A stretch of 64,000 nt of DNA from Sphagnum compactum (Eukaryota; Bryophyta; Sphagnopsida; Sphagnales). Position numbers and translations under genes: made by a program. The stretch is from the NCBI GenBank assembly GCA_965153455.1, contig OZ234499.1, positions 620,001-684,000 on the forward strand, read 5' to 3'. Shown piece after piece: positions 1 through 13,100 of the stretch. Within the stretch, counting starts at the first letter, position 1; each line of letters begins with the position of its first letter. Below the pieces are notes generated by a model. That model made no database searches. It was given only the letters and a program-made list of their open reading frames with translations, and was not told where the DNA came from.

Positions 1-1935
1 AGAGATGAGGGGAAGGCCAATCAGAAGATTGAAAAGCTTTAAATAGAAGGAAAGACAACTGAAATGGGAAGATTTTGAACTAATTAGAACCCATAGTTGT
101 TGGGTTCTGAAATGTTTTTCAAAGAACCAAAATTGATGGTTCTCTGATTTTATAATATTTAAGTATAGGAGAAGGGCTCTATGATTTGAGATCTGTGCCT
201 AGAGGTAAGTAGGTTGAAGGAACAAGTCGAAAGTCATGAAAGGGCCTGTATTCAACTCCTTTTCCTACGTAAAGTAGAGTTGGGATTTTTTCATTTTTTA
301 AAAATAGTGACAAGCTAGGTACCTTCTACTGATCAGAAAATCCCAATATAACCTAGCTGGTACTTTCCAATGTAGAAGATCCTTGACACACCTTTTCCCA
401 CTTGCTGCCTTGCACTCCCCACGCCACACTAAGCTCCTCTTGTGTCAATTCTATTAGCTTTTAGTTATTTGTGCACCCCACGACACATTTGGTTAATCCC
501 GAAGTCCCTATCACTTAAGACAGATTCAAACTCACTACTTCAACTTGCTAGACATTGTTATCTTAATCTGATTTAGAGCTGGCCTCGGCCCAACTCCTAA
601 AGTTGAACCACATGGTCATAAACCAAATCAACCCCAAGCTAACTCGGGGGCTTTTCGGGACCAATTCCCAAAGTTGGTCCAAAGGACTTAAACCGGGACA
701 ACCTTAGTCATCCAAGGCCAACCCTCACTTAGGATTTAGGCCTTGAAGTTTTAAAGGGACAACTTTTAATTGTCCCAAACACGTTAGCAAGCTTGTTCCC
801 TTTGGGTCGACCTAAGACAATGTTTAATTGTCCATTGAGGGTTCTAAAGGGATGGTGCCCCACACCATAATCCCCAAAACAACTCCCAGTCGTTTCCTTT
901 GGCCATCCTTTGGCTAGTAAGGCCTAAGCTTCACCTTAACCCATCCAGACCCTGAGGTCTAGACATTTCTCGATTCCTAGATGAGTCGAACTTCACAAAG
1001 CCATTTATGGCCTAACTTTCATATCACCTTAATGCCCCCACTAAGGTAGTCTCAATATGAGGCCTGCATCCACTTAAAACACTTTTTAAGCAAAAGGGCA
1101 TGTCATTCACCCCCACTTCGGGAGGTCTACGTCCTTGTAGACATAATGCACATGTTGCCCTTGTTATGGCAAACCACACCTTTTGCCACATCTCTTGTTT
1201 TAAGCCTTTGGGAAAGTAATTAATTCTCGACTTAAATGTTGTTCACATCCCAGGCTCCTTTCCTTTTGGATGTAAGAGGATTCTTAGACAATTTTCTTAT
1301 TCATCTGTATGTCAATCCCCTAAACTGCACCATACGCCCCTCTTAGGCTCGCTTCTCTTACCAAGCGACAATCCCCTTATTTGGGCCCCCTCAAAACAAA
1401 TTTGAAAGTTTAATTTCATGCCTAAGCACGTTCTCTCGGTGACCTTAAGCAACCACGCCAAGGTATGATTATTAAATGTGCCAATAGATAGTGTTAACTT
1501 GGGTTTAGCCAAGTCGGGCCCCTTTTGCCTTAGAAGGACATGGTTCATGACTCCATGCATTGAAACTTCATTCCCATAAACTTGTTCTCAATTTGGGGGC
1601 ATGCCATTTAATGCGCGCACATCACTACCCCAATCTCGCCTGATTGAACTTTAAAAAAATTTCTTTCAAATTCAATTCCTTTGGTCCATTTCCGTTGGTT
1701 GTCATCATTTCAATTCAAACCTCATTTACTTTTTCCATGGTTTGCCTTACTTCATATATTTTGACCTCAAATCGACTACCGTTTTACCCTAATGTCAGTT
1801 TAAATATACGCCCATTATTTTAAGTGGCTCCACCCCCCGCCTTCTGGAGGTTGATGTCTTCATCAACACTATGCTAATGTATTGGACTTATCCTTATGTG
1901 CTCTTCTATTGCCCATTTCGTGGCCACACTCATGT
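1..1935. other. No gene recognised; flank on the 3' side of a decayed chromovirus
   Basis: I see no credible coding region here. The stretch lies just beyond the chromodomain remnant (1936-2093, minus strand), so part of it is probably the old 3' untranslated region and 3' LTR of that element. I could not find paired LTR ends or a target duplication. The texture is unremarkable apart from C-rich runs such as those around 1040-1140. Confidence 0.4.
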
Positions 1936-2093
1936 TCAAAAAATTTGACCATTTCTGGCAAATGATCTAAATGAGCAAGCTTCATCCACTACGACTCTTT
2001 GGGGTGACATCCTTTCCATTTGACTAAGTATTGCTTACTACTTCACCTAGTTTGTCTTACAGCTAGAATGCATTCCACTTCCCCTGCGAACTT
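1936..2093 (-). pseudogene. Chromodomain remnant of a Ty3/gypsy chromovirus
   Basis: Reading the minus strand gives a segment with a recognisable chromodomain core, including QYLVKWKG followed by HPKES and a stretch ending HLPEMVKFFE. It carries at least two in-frame stops. In chromoviruses this domain is the C-terminal targeting module of integrase and binds modified histone tails. It lies downstream of the integrase remnant at 2399-3130 on the same strand, which is the expected order. It is non-functional. Confidence 0.7.
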
Positions 2094-2398
2094 AAGCTCG
2101 ATGAAGTTGAATCGTGGATGATAGGCCTGTTTCTGGTCCTTCCTTTTCTTGTCCTAATGAACTGGCTTCAATTTGGACACATGGAAGGTTGAATGGGCTA
2201 CCAATGTTGTTGGCAGCTGCAAAGTATACACATTGAGGTGGGGTTCACGAATGATCTTATAAGGGCCCACGTACTTTGGAACAAACCTATTCACCAAAGT
2301 TTCAAGCATCTTAAAATTTTTATGTTTAACCACACTAAATCCCCCACCTTGAATTTTATGTGTCTTTGTGATTTATTGGCTTGTTTTTCATAACTCGC

Positions 2399-3130
2399 CT
2401 ACACCTTTTTTAAAAGCTTGATGGCTTGTGATTTCCTCTCTTCACGTTCCTTGGCCATCTTTTTGGCCTCCTTGCCACCCTTCCAACGAGTGTCTCTTGT
2501 TTTAGGAATGGTTAGATCCATGGGTTGTTTTATTTCAACTCCTAAGGCCACCTCAAAGTGATTCATTTTTATGACCGAGTGTTTTGTGAAGTAACAAAAT
2601 TCCACCAAACCCAGATGGTTGCCCAAATCCTTATGATCACTGACAATATAATTACAAAAATATTGATTCAATACCCCGTTCACTCTTTTTGTTTGGCCAT
2701 CAGTTTGTGGATGGAAAGTGGTATTAAATTTGATCTTCATCCTTGCCTTTTACATTACCAGCATCCAAAATTCTAACATGAATTTCACATCCTAGTCACT
2801 CATTATGACCTTCGGCATCCCATTATGCCAAATTCACATGTCAAAAAATAGTTTTGTCGTCTTTGTCACCATGGCGTTTATTTGGGTGGTGCAAATTTTA
2901 CTAATTTCAAAAACTTATATATCTACCACCACAAAGATGGCATCCATCCCTTGCCATTCTGGGAGACATGTCATAAAGTCCATTGAAATGTTCTCAAATG
3001 GACTCGATGGGATTGAGAAGGGCTTATATAACCCAAACTTCTTCTTATGTACCAACTTGGTATTTTAACATTTTACGCATGTGCGAATGTGGTGCTCTAC
3101 ATCTTCCTTCATTCGGGCCAATAGAAAGTT
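2399..3130 (-). pseudogene. Ty3/gypsy integrase remnant (HHCC zinc finger and DDE core)
   Basis: From high to low coordinates on the minus strand there is an HHCC-type segment (VEHHIRTCVKC, about 3065-3120), then the core beginning SMDF near 2985, then SD-stop-DVKF, then FHPQTDGQTKRVNG (about 2690). These are the landmarks of a Ty3/gypsy integrase. Several in-frame stops break the frame. The third catalytic residue of the DDE triad, normally Glu in the GQTERVN motif, reads Lys here. The longest open piece is 113 codons (2399-2740). It belongs to the same dead element as the chromodomain and RNase H remnants. Confidence 0.85.
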
Positions 3131-3460
3131 TTCCCCAACAATTCCCTTGTTGTTTTCTCACCATGGTGTCCCACCATGGGCGCATCATGCACTTCTTGCA
3201 TAACTTTTAATTGTGTGCAACTTTCTCTCTAGCACATAGACTCATGATTGTTTCCATCTTAGCAATCCATCTAAGAAGGTGATCCCTTTCACCTTCTTTT
3301 TCTAGTGCAAGTTATTAAAATAACTTTGCACCAAGCAATTTTCCACGTACACTTTTCGTGTCTTCCTTTCTAGATCGTTTTTTAATGACTGGGAAGATTC
3401 GAATATTGTCCCAAAGGATCTCCCCTTAGTATTCTTCTTTGCAACTTCACTCCTTTGGCA

Positions 3461-4060
3461 TCACATATCTTTGCCAAGTTTATGGATCAACTCCATGTCC
3501 ATAAGGGTCAAGGTGTCATGCCACCACAACTGCTTCGTCGTGGCCTTTGGTTGGGTTTCAAAATATTTCAAAGATACATTATTCGTGAAGACCTTAGTTT
3601 TATGAAAACCCAAGTAGTGCTGCCATGCCTTCAAACAACTCACTACTGTGAATAACTTTTTTTCATGAGTTGGCCATCTCAATTGGGCCTTGCCAGCTTT
3701 TTATTTTTAAAGGCAATTGGATGTCCTTATTGCATTAGGACCCCTCTTGTCACAAAGCCAGTTGCATCAGTGTGCATTTCAAAAGGCTTTGCAAAATCGA
3801 GAATCGTAGTACCAAAGTTGATGACAACTTCCCCTTTAATATGTCAAAAGCACTTTGTTGTTTATACTTCCATTCGACATGCCCTCTTTCTTCAAGAGGT
3901 TAGGGAATGATTTTGCCAATGGAGAAAAATCCTTGTGAACTTTTGGTAGAAATTGGTTTAATTTAAAAAAAAACCTAACCCATTTGGGCAAATTTGGGCT
4001 TTGCCATTCCTTAATTGATTCAATTTTCTTTGGGTAGATTAGGTAGGTCGGAAGGGTCAA
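3461..4060 (-). pseudogene. Ty3/gypsy reverse transcriptase C-terminus and RNase H remnant
   Basis: The minus strand encodes an RT connection segment (KIESIKEWQSPNLPKWVRFF, 3836-4060). This is followed by an RNase H start (FEMHTDATGFVT, about 3750-3790) and then the piece holding PTHEKKLFTVV, AWQHYLG and NVSLKYF (3461-3682). The pieces lie in different frames or are split by stops, so frameshifts and nonsense changes have accumulated. No RT palm, protease or gag was recognised above 4060, so the element appears truncated at its 5' side. A purine-rich run follows at 4063-4103. Confidence 0.85.
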
Positions 4061-7000
4061 GAGATATAAAGAGGGAAAAAAGGAAGGAAAAAAAAGAAAG
4101 GAAATTGTTTTATTTTGGGTTCTTCAATCAACCTAGAACCAAACTAATCCTTAGTTGGGTTTCGTCCCAATGAAACCTATAATGGGTTTTTCTCAATTCA
4201 TGCATTGGTTCATTCTAGCCCTTATTTAGTGAATGACAAAATGTTCTAGAACCTGTATTAAAAAAAAAAGATTTGATAATAAAATGTTAACAAACCAAAT
4301 TCTGAGTTGAAATGCCACCATGAATTTTATTTTTTCTGTCATATGAAGATTCTACCATTTTGTTCTTTTTCTCGTGAGATGAGAATCCAATGCCAAACTT
4401 TGAGATGATTGCTACCAATGAAACAGGGACCATCTGAACCCAAGAGCTGAAACCATACTCTAAAATATACACTAACTATAAAATATAAATTGGAGATTAG
4501 AGCACCCCATACTTTTGTTCTCTGTAGAGAACCTTTTTGTCAACAATTCAACTATTGGTTCATTTTTTGTTCACATACAACAGTGTTAATTCAACAATGG
4601 GATCTAAAGCTACCAATATTTTTCAACATGGAGTAGCTTCAAATAAATCCTGAAGAGGAAAATAAACTCTTTAGGTTGTTTGACAAATGTTGGTGTCCAC
4701 ACTCCACACCAAGCAATTTGTGCTAGAGAGGACAGAAAAGTCAGGTGGTATTATCAACCACCTGTTAGAGTTAATGGTAAAGAATGGAAAACACAGCACC
4801 AGATCCCTGAGTTTGGTCATAAACACGGTGAGATGAAAAAAACACCCTGCCAAAATGTACATTAGCATTCAACAAGAGGTGAAACTGAGAAAACCATCAA
4901 TTTTCTTGTGTGATAAACTGAGTTTCATCTCCTCTTTCCTTTTTCTTGATCGCCTCCACAGCTGCTACATATATTTTCACTGTTCTTCCGTGCGCTACTA
5001 TAATTACTCTCGAATCTTGTGCATTAAATGCTGAGTTTGAACATTTCATATTGAGATTTAACAAAATTTCCTTACTTTGCAGATACCAGTGAAAGAGGGG
5101 TTTCGGGGTGAAAGGAGGCCCAAAGATAAGGTGAAAAGAGGGTGACTTTACAGATAACTATATCGTTAGTTATGTGATCTGATATTGTGTGTTGTCCTTT
5201 AGTGTCCATGGGCATGCTGACAGTGCTTCTTTTTTTCTTTCTGCCATGGATTCCTTCTCGTGAGGGAGGTGGGGTTTCAGGTACTTGATTTTGTCTTGTT
5301 CCTTAAGCCATCCATCCTTATTGGAGCATTCTTAGTTTGTCCGGATTTGGGTCCTTTCATCTTATACCTTCTTCTCCCCTTTGTTGTGTGCTTTGTTTTT
5401 TCTTGATGATTGACAAGTTATTATAAAATTCCTTCATTTGTGTTGAAAATTTAAAAAAAAAACAAAACATGGAATTAACCACAAACTGGTGCACTGGGTC
5501 ATCAAAAGCCTAGACCATCCCAAAGACGTCTAGGTATCACCTGAAAAAACTAAAATCCAAGGCTTCTTAAAATCACTGCAGCCAATTTGATGTCAGTTTC
5601 AGTCATGCTCCTTTCGCCAGTTCCTGTGATTTGTTTTCTAGATTTCTCCCTAGACTTTGTGGAGGACAAACAAATGTCAATTCCCATGATTTTCACCCTA
5701 CCGTTGCTAGCTAGCAGAAGAGCATTAATGGCGACTTTAGATGAGGGTCCAAGGTCCAGGACCAATGAATTCAAGCAATCTTATTGGTGGAAAAGCATTA
5801 AAAATTGGTTCCAAGGCCTGTAGATGAGGGTCCAAGACCAAAAAGTGACAAATTGAGGCTAAACCTACTTGGCACCTGTTTTGGAGGGAAAATCAATTGG
5901 TTAGGACCAAAAAACAGTGCGAAAAGGAGAGCTCCTGATTTGGAGAACCAAGAATCAGGCTAGGGACCACGGTTCAGTCCAACTCAAGGATTCAAATTAA
6001 TTTGCTTCAAATCATTCCAAATTGGTTCCTAGGAAATTGGACTCTGAACCATTGTCTAAAGTGGGCCTATGTATATACTGTTGGGACTCCTTGGGAGTTG
6101 CTCTACTCAAGAGGCTGCCTCCCCATCAGCCTTTGTTTTGGACTATGCAAAAGGCTCCAGCAGGCCGGTTACGGGAAAAGTCGAGCTGTGTGAGTCTGCT
6201 CGAGCCATGTTATGGAACATAACTGGTGAGCCATAAGATGTCACTGGACAGAATGACAGAGTAGATGGGCGAGATTTCAGGTGCCTCTAACCCGTGAGTA
6301 TGCGAATGGCCCAATTTGGTCCACCCAGTACTGGGCGAATACAACTTGTAACCCGCCAGCTCTGAACGAATGCAGTGATGCGATGCCACCCAAAACCCCC
6401 CACGGATCGATTATGGTGCAAAACTCCACATGAAAGCATGCAAACAATAAAAATAAAAATAAATGTCAAATTTTGGAAAAAAAACTTAAAGAGAATTTGC
6501 CACATTTCAACTTGGATTTTAGGTTGGGGGCATTTTTTAAAAAGATTTTTTTCACTTTTGTTAAATCCCTCTTGGGAATATTGCAATTGATGCAACATCA
6601 GAAAATTGCGGGGAGGGGGGGTGGGTGGGGAAACTTGAGACATCTTCCAAAAGTAACAACTACATGCATAATGCTATCCCCCACCCATCCACCTATTGTT
6701 CAAAAAAAAATGTACCTGAATTTTTTTCTCAAATTAACAACATGTCTAACCCCAGCTGGAGGAAAAAAAACAAATTAAAAAAAAAAGAAGAAAGAATAAA
6801 ATGAAGAACTAGAACTATATAACACTGGCTTTGGGGCTGGTTCAAGCTATATGGAGGCCAGTTCCCGGTTTTGGTTTTGTAAATTCCAGTTCTTGCGGTT
6901 CCAATTCTAGTTTGGATTTTGAATCCAATTTGTTTTCAAAATTTATAACCAACGGTCCGGGTGCCAAAGAACCAGATGCAGCCAAATACCGGAACAACCC

Positions 7001-8127
7001 AACGATTTTACCCTGGAACACCCAAGCCAAACCTGCACCAAACTTGGTACATTCATCATCTTAAGTGAAGACTCTTTAAAGTATAGAGGCTATATAACTA
7101 TTTCCCGGAGGGAATGTAAAATTTCATCCAAGGCCATAAGTGGAGTATCCGTTGTCGAGAGTGGGGGGAGAGGGAGGAGGGGGGAGGTTTAGTTCTAATA
7201 AGACCTCAGACTTAGAAATGAAGCATCTCTTTTCAAGAACGGGGTTTAGGGTTTTAGCTATTAAACATCTCACCCTAGTACGATGGGCTACTACCCACAT
7301 ATTAGGGCTCCGAGCATGAAAAGGTCAGAGGGCTCTCATCTTTCTGTGTCTTGGTTATTTTTCTTAATCAAAAAATTTGAATCACATCGCAAAAGATGTA
7401 ACTTGATGTCTTGGAAATTCCTTTTTTTTTTCTCTTTCTTTTTTTACGTTTTCTAAATCTATGATGTGTTTATAAATAAATTTTTGCAAGGTTGCATCAC
7501 TTCTCTTCTTTTCAAAAAATAAAATCCTGTATATAAAAATCAAAGATGAGAACCCATCCATCAAAAGTACAAAGCAAATGAGAGCATGAGGAGACAGAAC
7601 CCAAAGAAGAAATGAAAACAAACAATCAACTTAAAATAAGGAAAAAAATCCTATGCAAATAGCACCCATGTTTACGAAATGACGGTCATCAATAACAAAG
7701 AAAACCTAAAACAAAAAAAACGGAGCATCTGCTACAAATAATGTAATGTACAAGTATGTGACTTTCCATAAGTAGATGTGAAAGGCACTCCATAAAAAGG
7801 CACCTGCCTAATAACTTGTAGGTTTGCACAGAAGTTGGTAGTCTTACACTATTTTATGGGTTATCTTACACTTTTTTGTGTGTACACAAAATGGGGGGGT
7901 CATGTTGAACTAGTTTTACACGTGAATTTCATTTCCTCTTGTAAACTTAACCACATGTTGAGACCATTCCTTCCACTTCCACTTCCACTACTAGTGCACT
8001 TGTGTGTCACTTTGTGTTACTTTAATACATCAAATGGAATGGAGAGTTGTCCAATATATCTAATTTTAGAATGTCTTGGCTGAATTGCAGCTGGAGTTCA
8101 ATTTAATTAATTAAAGAAAAGGAACAG
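4061..8127. other. Gene-free stretch, no recognised coding sequence
   Basis: No open frame here resembles a known family. The sequence is AT-rich with scattered short motifs rich in ggttc/gaacc (5690-6060 and 6820-7000). Around 6465-6610 is one copy of a dispersed repeat whose other copy lies at about 28690-28870. A G-rich run occurs near 6609-6630. Confidence 0.5.
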
Positions 8128-8432
8128 TCCTGTGCTAGAACTTAGCAACTGGAGAATTTATTTTCTTTTTTGGTTTTTTGTGGCGAATTAAAATGTTTTG
8201 GTTGAATATTCCCTTTTTTGTCTCCCAAAAAAATCGCCAAAAATGGTAAAGAAATTATTGAAGAAATTCTGAAGAATTGCCATGTAGAATTCCTGTGCTA
8301 GAACTGAGTATAAGCAGCGTTGTTTTGTGTTGTGGCGAATTTTTAGAAAAAAAAAATCTTTCAAATATTCCCTTTTTATCCAAAAAAAACTTGCCAAACT
8401 TTGGAAATTTATTTTGAAATATTGCCATGTTT
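8128..8432. repeat. Two diverged direct repeats, period 163 bp
   Basis: The phrase tcctgtgctagaac starts at 8128 and again at 8291. Both copies continue through ttgtggcgaatt, an atattccctttt segment, a run of A and a gccaaa segment, and end with attgccatgt. A third short partial match (tgtgctagaatttagcag) begins near 8640. It is non-coding and AT-rich. Confidence 0.7.
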
Positions 8433-10111
8433 CTCTACACATTGTTCATCAAAGCAGCTAAGATATAAAAGGATTTTAATGAATGTTTACTTTTATAACT
8501 GGTCTATAGCCAAAAGTGGCTAAATTTCCTTGTGGAGGATCACCAATGTGACAAAATGACAAAATTGAAACAAAAAGAAAAAGAAAACACTGGTTTTGGC
8601 TGTTGTGTGGGAATTTAATTTAATTTAATTTTTTGTACTGTGCTAGAATTTAGCAGACGATGAAAAGAAATGTGGGTACGTATTTTTTCTTGGCAATGGG
8701 TATTTTTCGGTTTGTTAAGCAAAAAAAAGAGAGGAAAAAAAAAGTGGGTACCAAACTCGGTGCGAGGTGTGTGTGTGTGTGTGCGCGCACAGAAGTTCTC
8801 TCCGACAGCGGTGTTGCGTGTGATCACCGACTTGGGAAGAAATAAATGCTCTTCCTGACCTTCAATGCCCTACTATGGTTCTTCCTCAGGAAATCATGAA
8901 AGAGAAGATAATAGAAAGGACAAGAGATCTGCAAAAGGTATCTGTTGATTTTGTTGTTGTGTTGAGTTTTTTCGGGAGAGATTCAACCTGAAATCTGTTT
9001 TCAGAATACTAGTTGGGTTTGGGTACTCAGGGGCATGCATCTTTGTTGTTGCCTGAAAGTCAGTCCCGGATTTTTGTTCACTGAAAGAAGTTTGTCAAAC
9101 GGTACACATTGCACCTCACAATGTAGTAATAATAAAACAATGTTGTGTAAATTGTCCTTTATGTGACTTGAGATATGAAAACAAGACAAACAAAACAAAA
9201 CAAATGAAAGAAAAGGAGGATTGGGTATTCGTTATTTCTCCATAAAATTTGTGTTTGTTGTGTGGTTTTGGTTTCTGAAGATTCAGGGAGGGTTGCAGCA
9301 GCAGCAGTTGGGTACTTTGTGTTGCCACAAGAATCGACGTTCTAGGAGTACCATTTGTGGACTTAAACTGACAGAGGTAAAATTTATTAGCCTCTCTACC
9401 TTCCACCCAATGCAGTAGATTCTCTCTTGTGAATCTCACGAGATTCTTATCTCTTGTGGATCTCATGAGTTTGTCAAACTTCACCTCAAGGAACTCAGCT
9501 TGAACATTTTGTCCAAAAATTCATAGAAAGGCCACATGGGTTTTTCACCATAGTTTTCTCTGCTGTGCTTAGTTGCAGAACTTCACAAGATATTAGAGAG
9601 ACATGAGTTCAGTTCAGTTCCTGGATTTACTACATCACCCAGAGATCTAATTCTTCTGCAGTACAAATTCATGCAAAAATTAGAGAAAAATTAGAGCAAT
9701 TTTTGGACCAACTGATGTTCTTCTCAGCATTGGGTTGTGCTTCTCTGAGCTCATGTGTGAGGGATCATGGGGTATGACAGGAAATTCTACTGTCTGGTCA
9801 AATTTGCCCCACTGGGTTATTAGAGGATTGTTTCAGAACCACCCAATAGCTCATCACCTTCAGCTGGTTGTTTTTGCCAAAGTAGATAAAGAAGCGACGC
9901 AGCTGGACATGCTTTGGAAGGTAAAGATTTAGGCCCACAGAGAACTAATCAGTTTTCATTTGTAAGTAGAACAACTTATTCTCATCTTTTTGTTTCAAGG
10001 AATTCTTTCCTGAGTGAAGTATGATCTCTTCAAGACAAGTACTCATGGTAGTTGCTTCATCCCGTCTCTCAGATTCTGCTGGTGTGCAGCTGAAGCAGCA
10101 GGGCATTGAAA
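8433..10111 (+). other. Upstream region and probable 5' UTR of the SPX-MFS gene
   Basis: No coding sequence was recognised. The stretch precedes the SPX-MFS ATG at 10112, which sits in a favourable context (purine at -3, G at +4). A small imperfect duplication is visible at about 9423-9470 (tctcttgtgaatctcacgag and tctcttgtggatctcatgag). Transcription start and any 5' UTR intron cannot be fixed from sequence alone. Confidence 0.4.
8767..8791. repeat. GT/GC dinucleotide microsatellite
   Basis: A short (gt)n tract runs into gcgcgcac. It is a simple sequence repeat about 1.3 kb upstream of the SPX-MFS start codon. Confidence 0.8.
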
Positions 10112-13100
10112 ATGGTGCGGTTTGGGCATTACATTGTTGCCAACCAGATTCCCGGATGGGAAGAGTATGCCCCCCTGGGATCCCTGATTGTCCAGTTTAA
10201 TCATTTCTCTGCATGTTGCTATAGCCGAGATGATTGATAATCTGCAATATTGTTGGAAGAATTCTTAATGGTGTTTTTCCAAGAGTTCATGAATTTGTCA
10301 AAAAGATTCTGAAGAAGGTTGTCTCACATGGCAACTCATGAGCTCTATTATTACAGCTCTAGTTTGGGATGAAGTTTGAGTTTGCAGGAAAATTGCTATC
10401 GCAGGTATTATATTGGGTACAAGGCATTGAAGAAGAAGATAAGGCTCTATGGAAATCGTGCTGCTGTGGCTACTGAGGATGAGTGTCAAGAGATCATGAA
10501 ATCTTTCTCTGACCTTTTGGACTCTCAGGTTTGCTCAGCTACACATCTTCTGTTGCAGTGGAAGTTGATGGAGTTGGGTGGTCTTTATAAACTACAGTAG
10601 CTTCAGATGTGTAGCTATAGAGGAATAGGTTTTCATCTCTTGAGGACATTGGGTCTTTTGAGAAAATGTAGAGCAATGCAGGAATTTGGTTCTTAGGATA
10701 ATAATCCCTATCAAAGTGATGTGCGTGTGGGAAAATGGTGCAGATTGAAAAGATAGTACTGTTCACAATAGAGAAACAAGGGTTGCTAGCAGGACGGTTA
10801 CAAAGACTTTGGGAGCGAAGAAAAGTTGCACAAGAGATGTATGGAGATGATGAAGACATGGAGTCAGCCTTGTGTGTGGAACATTTTGACATGACCATTC
10901 CACATCTTATGGAGGACTATAGGTAACAACAACTCTTCATCCTCATGAACTTTAGTTTGTGTCAGAATAACATGGCAGGAACTTGTCTGAGCAAAGCTTT
11001 ATACAGCAATCTTGGATTTTACTCAAGTTAGAGCTCTGAAATTAGGAAGCAAAATTCTTCTATGGATGTTGGATTGAGTAACAATAAGAATGATGGCAGG
11101 CAAGTGGGTGTAGAGCTGCTTCAATTGTTGCAGTTTGTGGAACTTAATGCAACAGGTCTCTGCAAGATTTTGAAGAAGTTTGACAAGCGTGTCGGGTTCC
11201 GTCTCGGAGCACAATATATTGCATCTCGCTCAAACCATCCCTACTCTCAGCTGCAACTAGTTTTCCGCCAAGTGGTCCGTCTGTTTTGAGCATTTAAACC
11301 AGCATCTCTCTGTTTCTATGTTTGGAAAATTAATTAGGAGCCTTTCATTGCACTGTTCTGATGAGGCATGGTGGCTCATTCATTCTAGCTGGTTGTCAGC
11401 TGTGATTGGTGTTTTATGCAAACATTTTGTTGGTTGATGGTGGTAGGGAATTGGTGCAATGGTGGCCACCATATCCCGGAACCTTGCAGAGCTCCGAGCC
11501 CAGAGCTTTGAGATAAACTCCACAAGCAGTTCTGTATCTCTCTTCCGCTCTGCATCTCTCCCTCGACGGTTTGTGGAGGATGAGCCAATTATTAGGGTTT
11601 GTATTTGTCACATTTCCTCTTCTTCAGTGCATGTCAATTACATTCAGAAACACATGAATTCTCCAAACTGAATTAATTTCACTACTGAGGTCTCATGCTA
11701 TGTCATATGATCTTGCATTTGCATGCCATTGGAAGGAGGAAACAGAATTACTAAAAGCAAAAGAAATGATTGCAGAAAAGAAATTCTTCCAGTGAGAAAT
11801 AGCTGTGGGACAGAGTGCTTTGATCCTTTCTCACAGCTTTTGTCTAGAGAATTTTTGTTCCTGGATTCTTCTTTTGTGTGATCTTCAAGGTCAACTATCA
11901 AACGGAGAAGTGGTATTTGCAGGCAATAGTAGAAGCAATGCATCGGTTGACACAGGAGGTGAGCCTAGTATCATATGTGGCGCATGAGCTTTTGCTACCA
12001 GCACCCAAAGAGGAGATACCGGGGGTGGTTTCCATACAAGAAGATGCCCACTTTCTTTCCATACAGATCAACCTCATAAACACCTTTCTCTACATGGTAT
12101 GCTACATTTGTTGTCCAAAATGATGGGTTTTCCAAGCAAAGCTTGTGAGAGGGTATAAGGATCAACAGATGAGAATTACAAAATGCTGTGTTGGCTGATT
12201 TGTTGTGCATGGCAACGGGGATGCAGGCAAATTACTATATTGTGGTCCCATCATCTGACAGTTATGCAGAGCTACTAAATGCACCGGCTACTCTGTGCGG
12301 TGTGATCATAGGCTCCATGCCACTGGCTGCCCTTGTGTCTGCACTTGTTTATAGCTGGTGGTCCAACTACTCTTATCAAGCTCCTCTCATTTTTAGCACA
12401 TTGATCTTGATGGCTGGCAACCTAATGTATGCACTTGCCCTCAAGTTCAACTCTGTCTGGCTCTTACTCATCGGCCGCTTTCTTTGCGGGTATGTACACT
12501 CTTGAATGCTCCCTCTCATCAGCAAGTGTCGAAATTCATGTGTAAAAACATGTTAGTATGTCAGAAGGTACATGAAACTGCAGAGAGAGAATTTAGAGAG
12601 AGAGAGAGAGAGAGAGGACCTTGTGAAGTGGGGAAGTACTTAGGAGTAAAGGTTTGTGTGGCACACTGATGCAGGTTAGGGGGTGCAAGGGCAATAAATC
12701 GGCGTTATATTTCTGACCATGTTCCAATTAAGCAGCTCACAAGCGCCTCTGCGGCATTTGTCAGTGCAAGTGCATTGGGTATGGCAGTGGGCCCAGCCAT
12801 TGCTAGCCTCCTTAGCAGTGTGGACTTTAAGGTTTTTCACCCTCACCTTCACTTGGCTGGTTTTTCTGAAGAACCTGTCCCACTTTGTATGAATCCCATG
12901 CATCTTAGAGCAACTCCACTGGTGCTCAGATGTGACCCTGCAAATTAAAATTGAATGAAGAAAAGTTAAAACATGCTGGTTTGGCTCAGCAAAATGTTTT
13001 TGGCCCAGCATTTTTGCACAGTTTGCTGTGGCTTGTAAAAAGGCATAGCAAAGCCTAAGAGCATCTACACCAATGCTCAGTATGGGACCCTGCAAAAATA

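Noticed and set aside
2193-3655. Several plus-strand open frames over the chromovirus remnant
   Set aside because: They are antisense to recognisable integrase and RNase H sequence on the minus strand and have no family signature.
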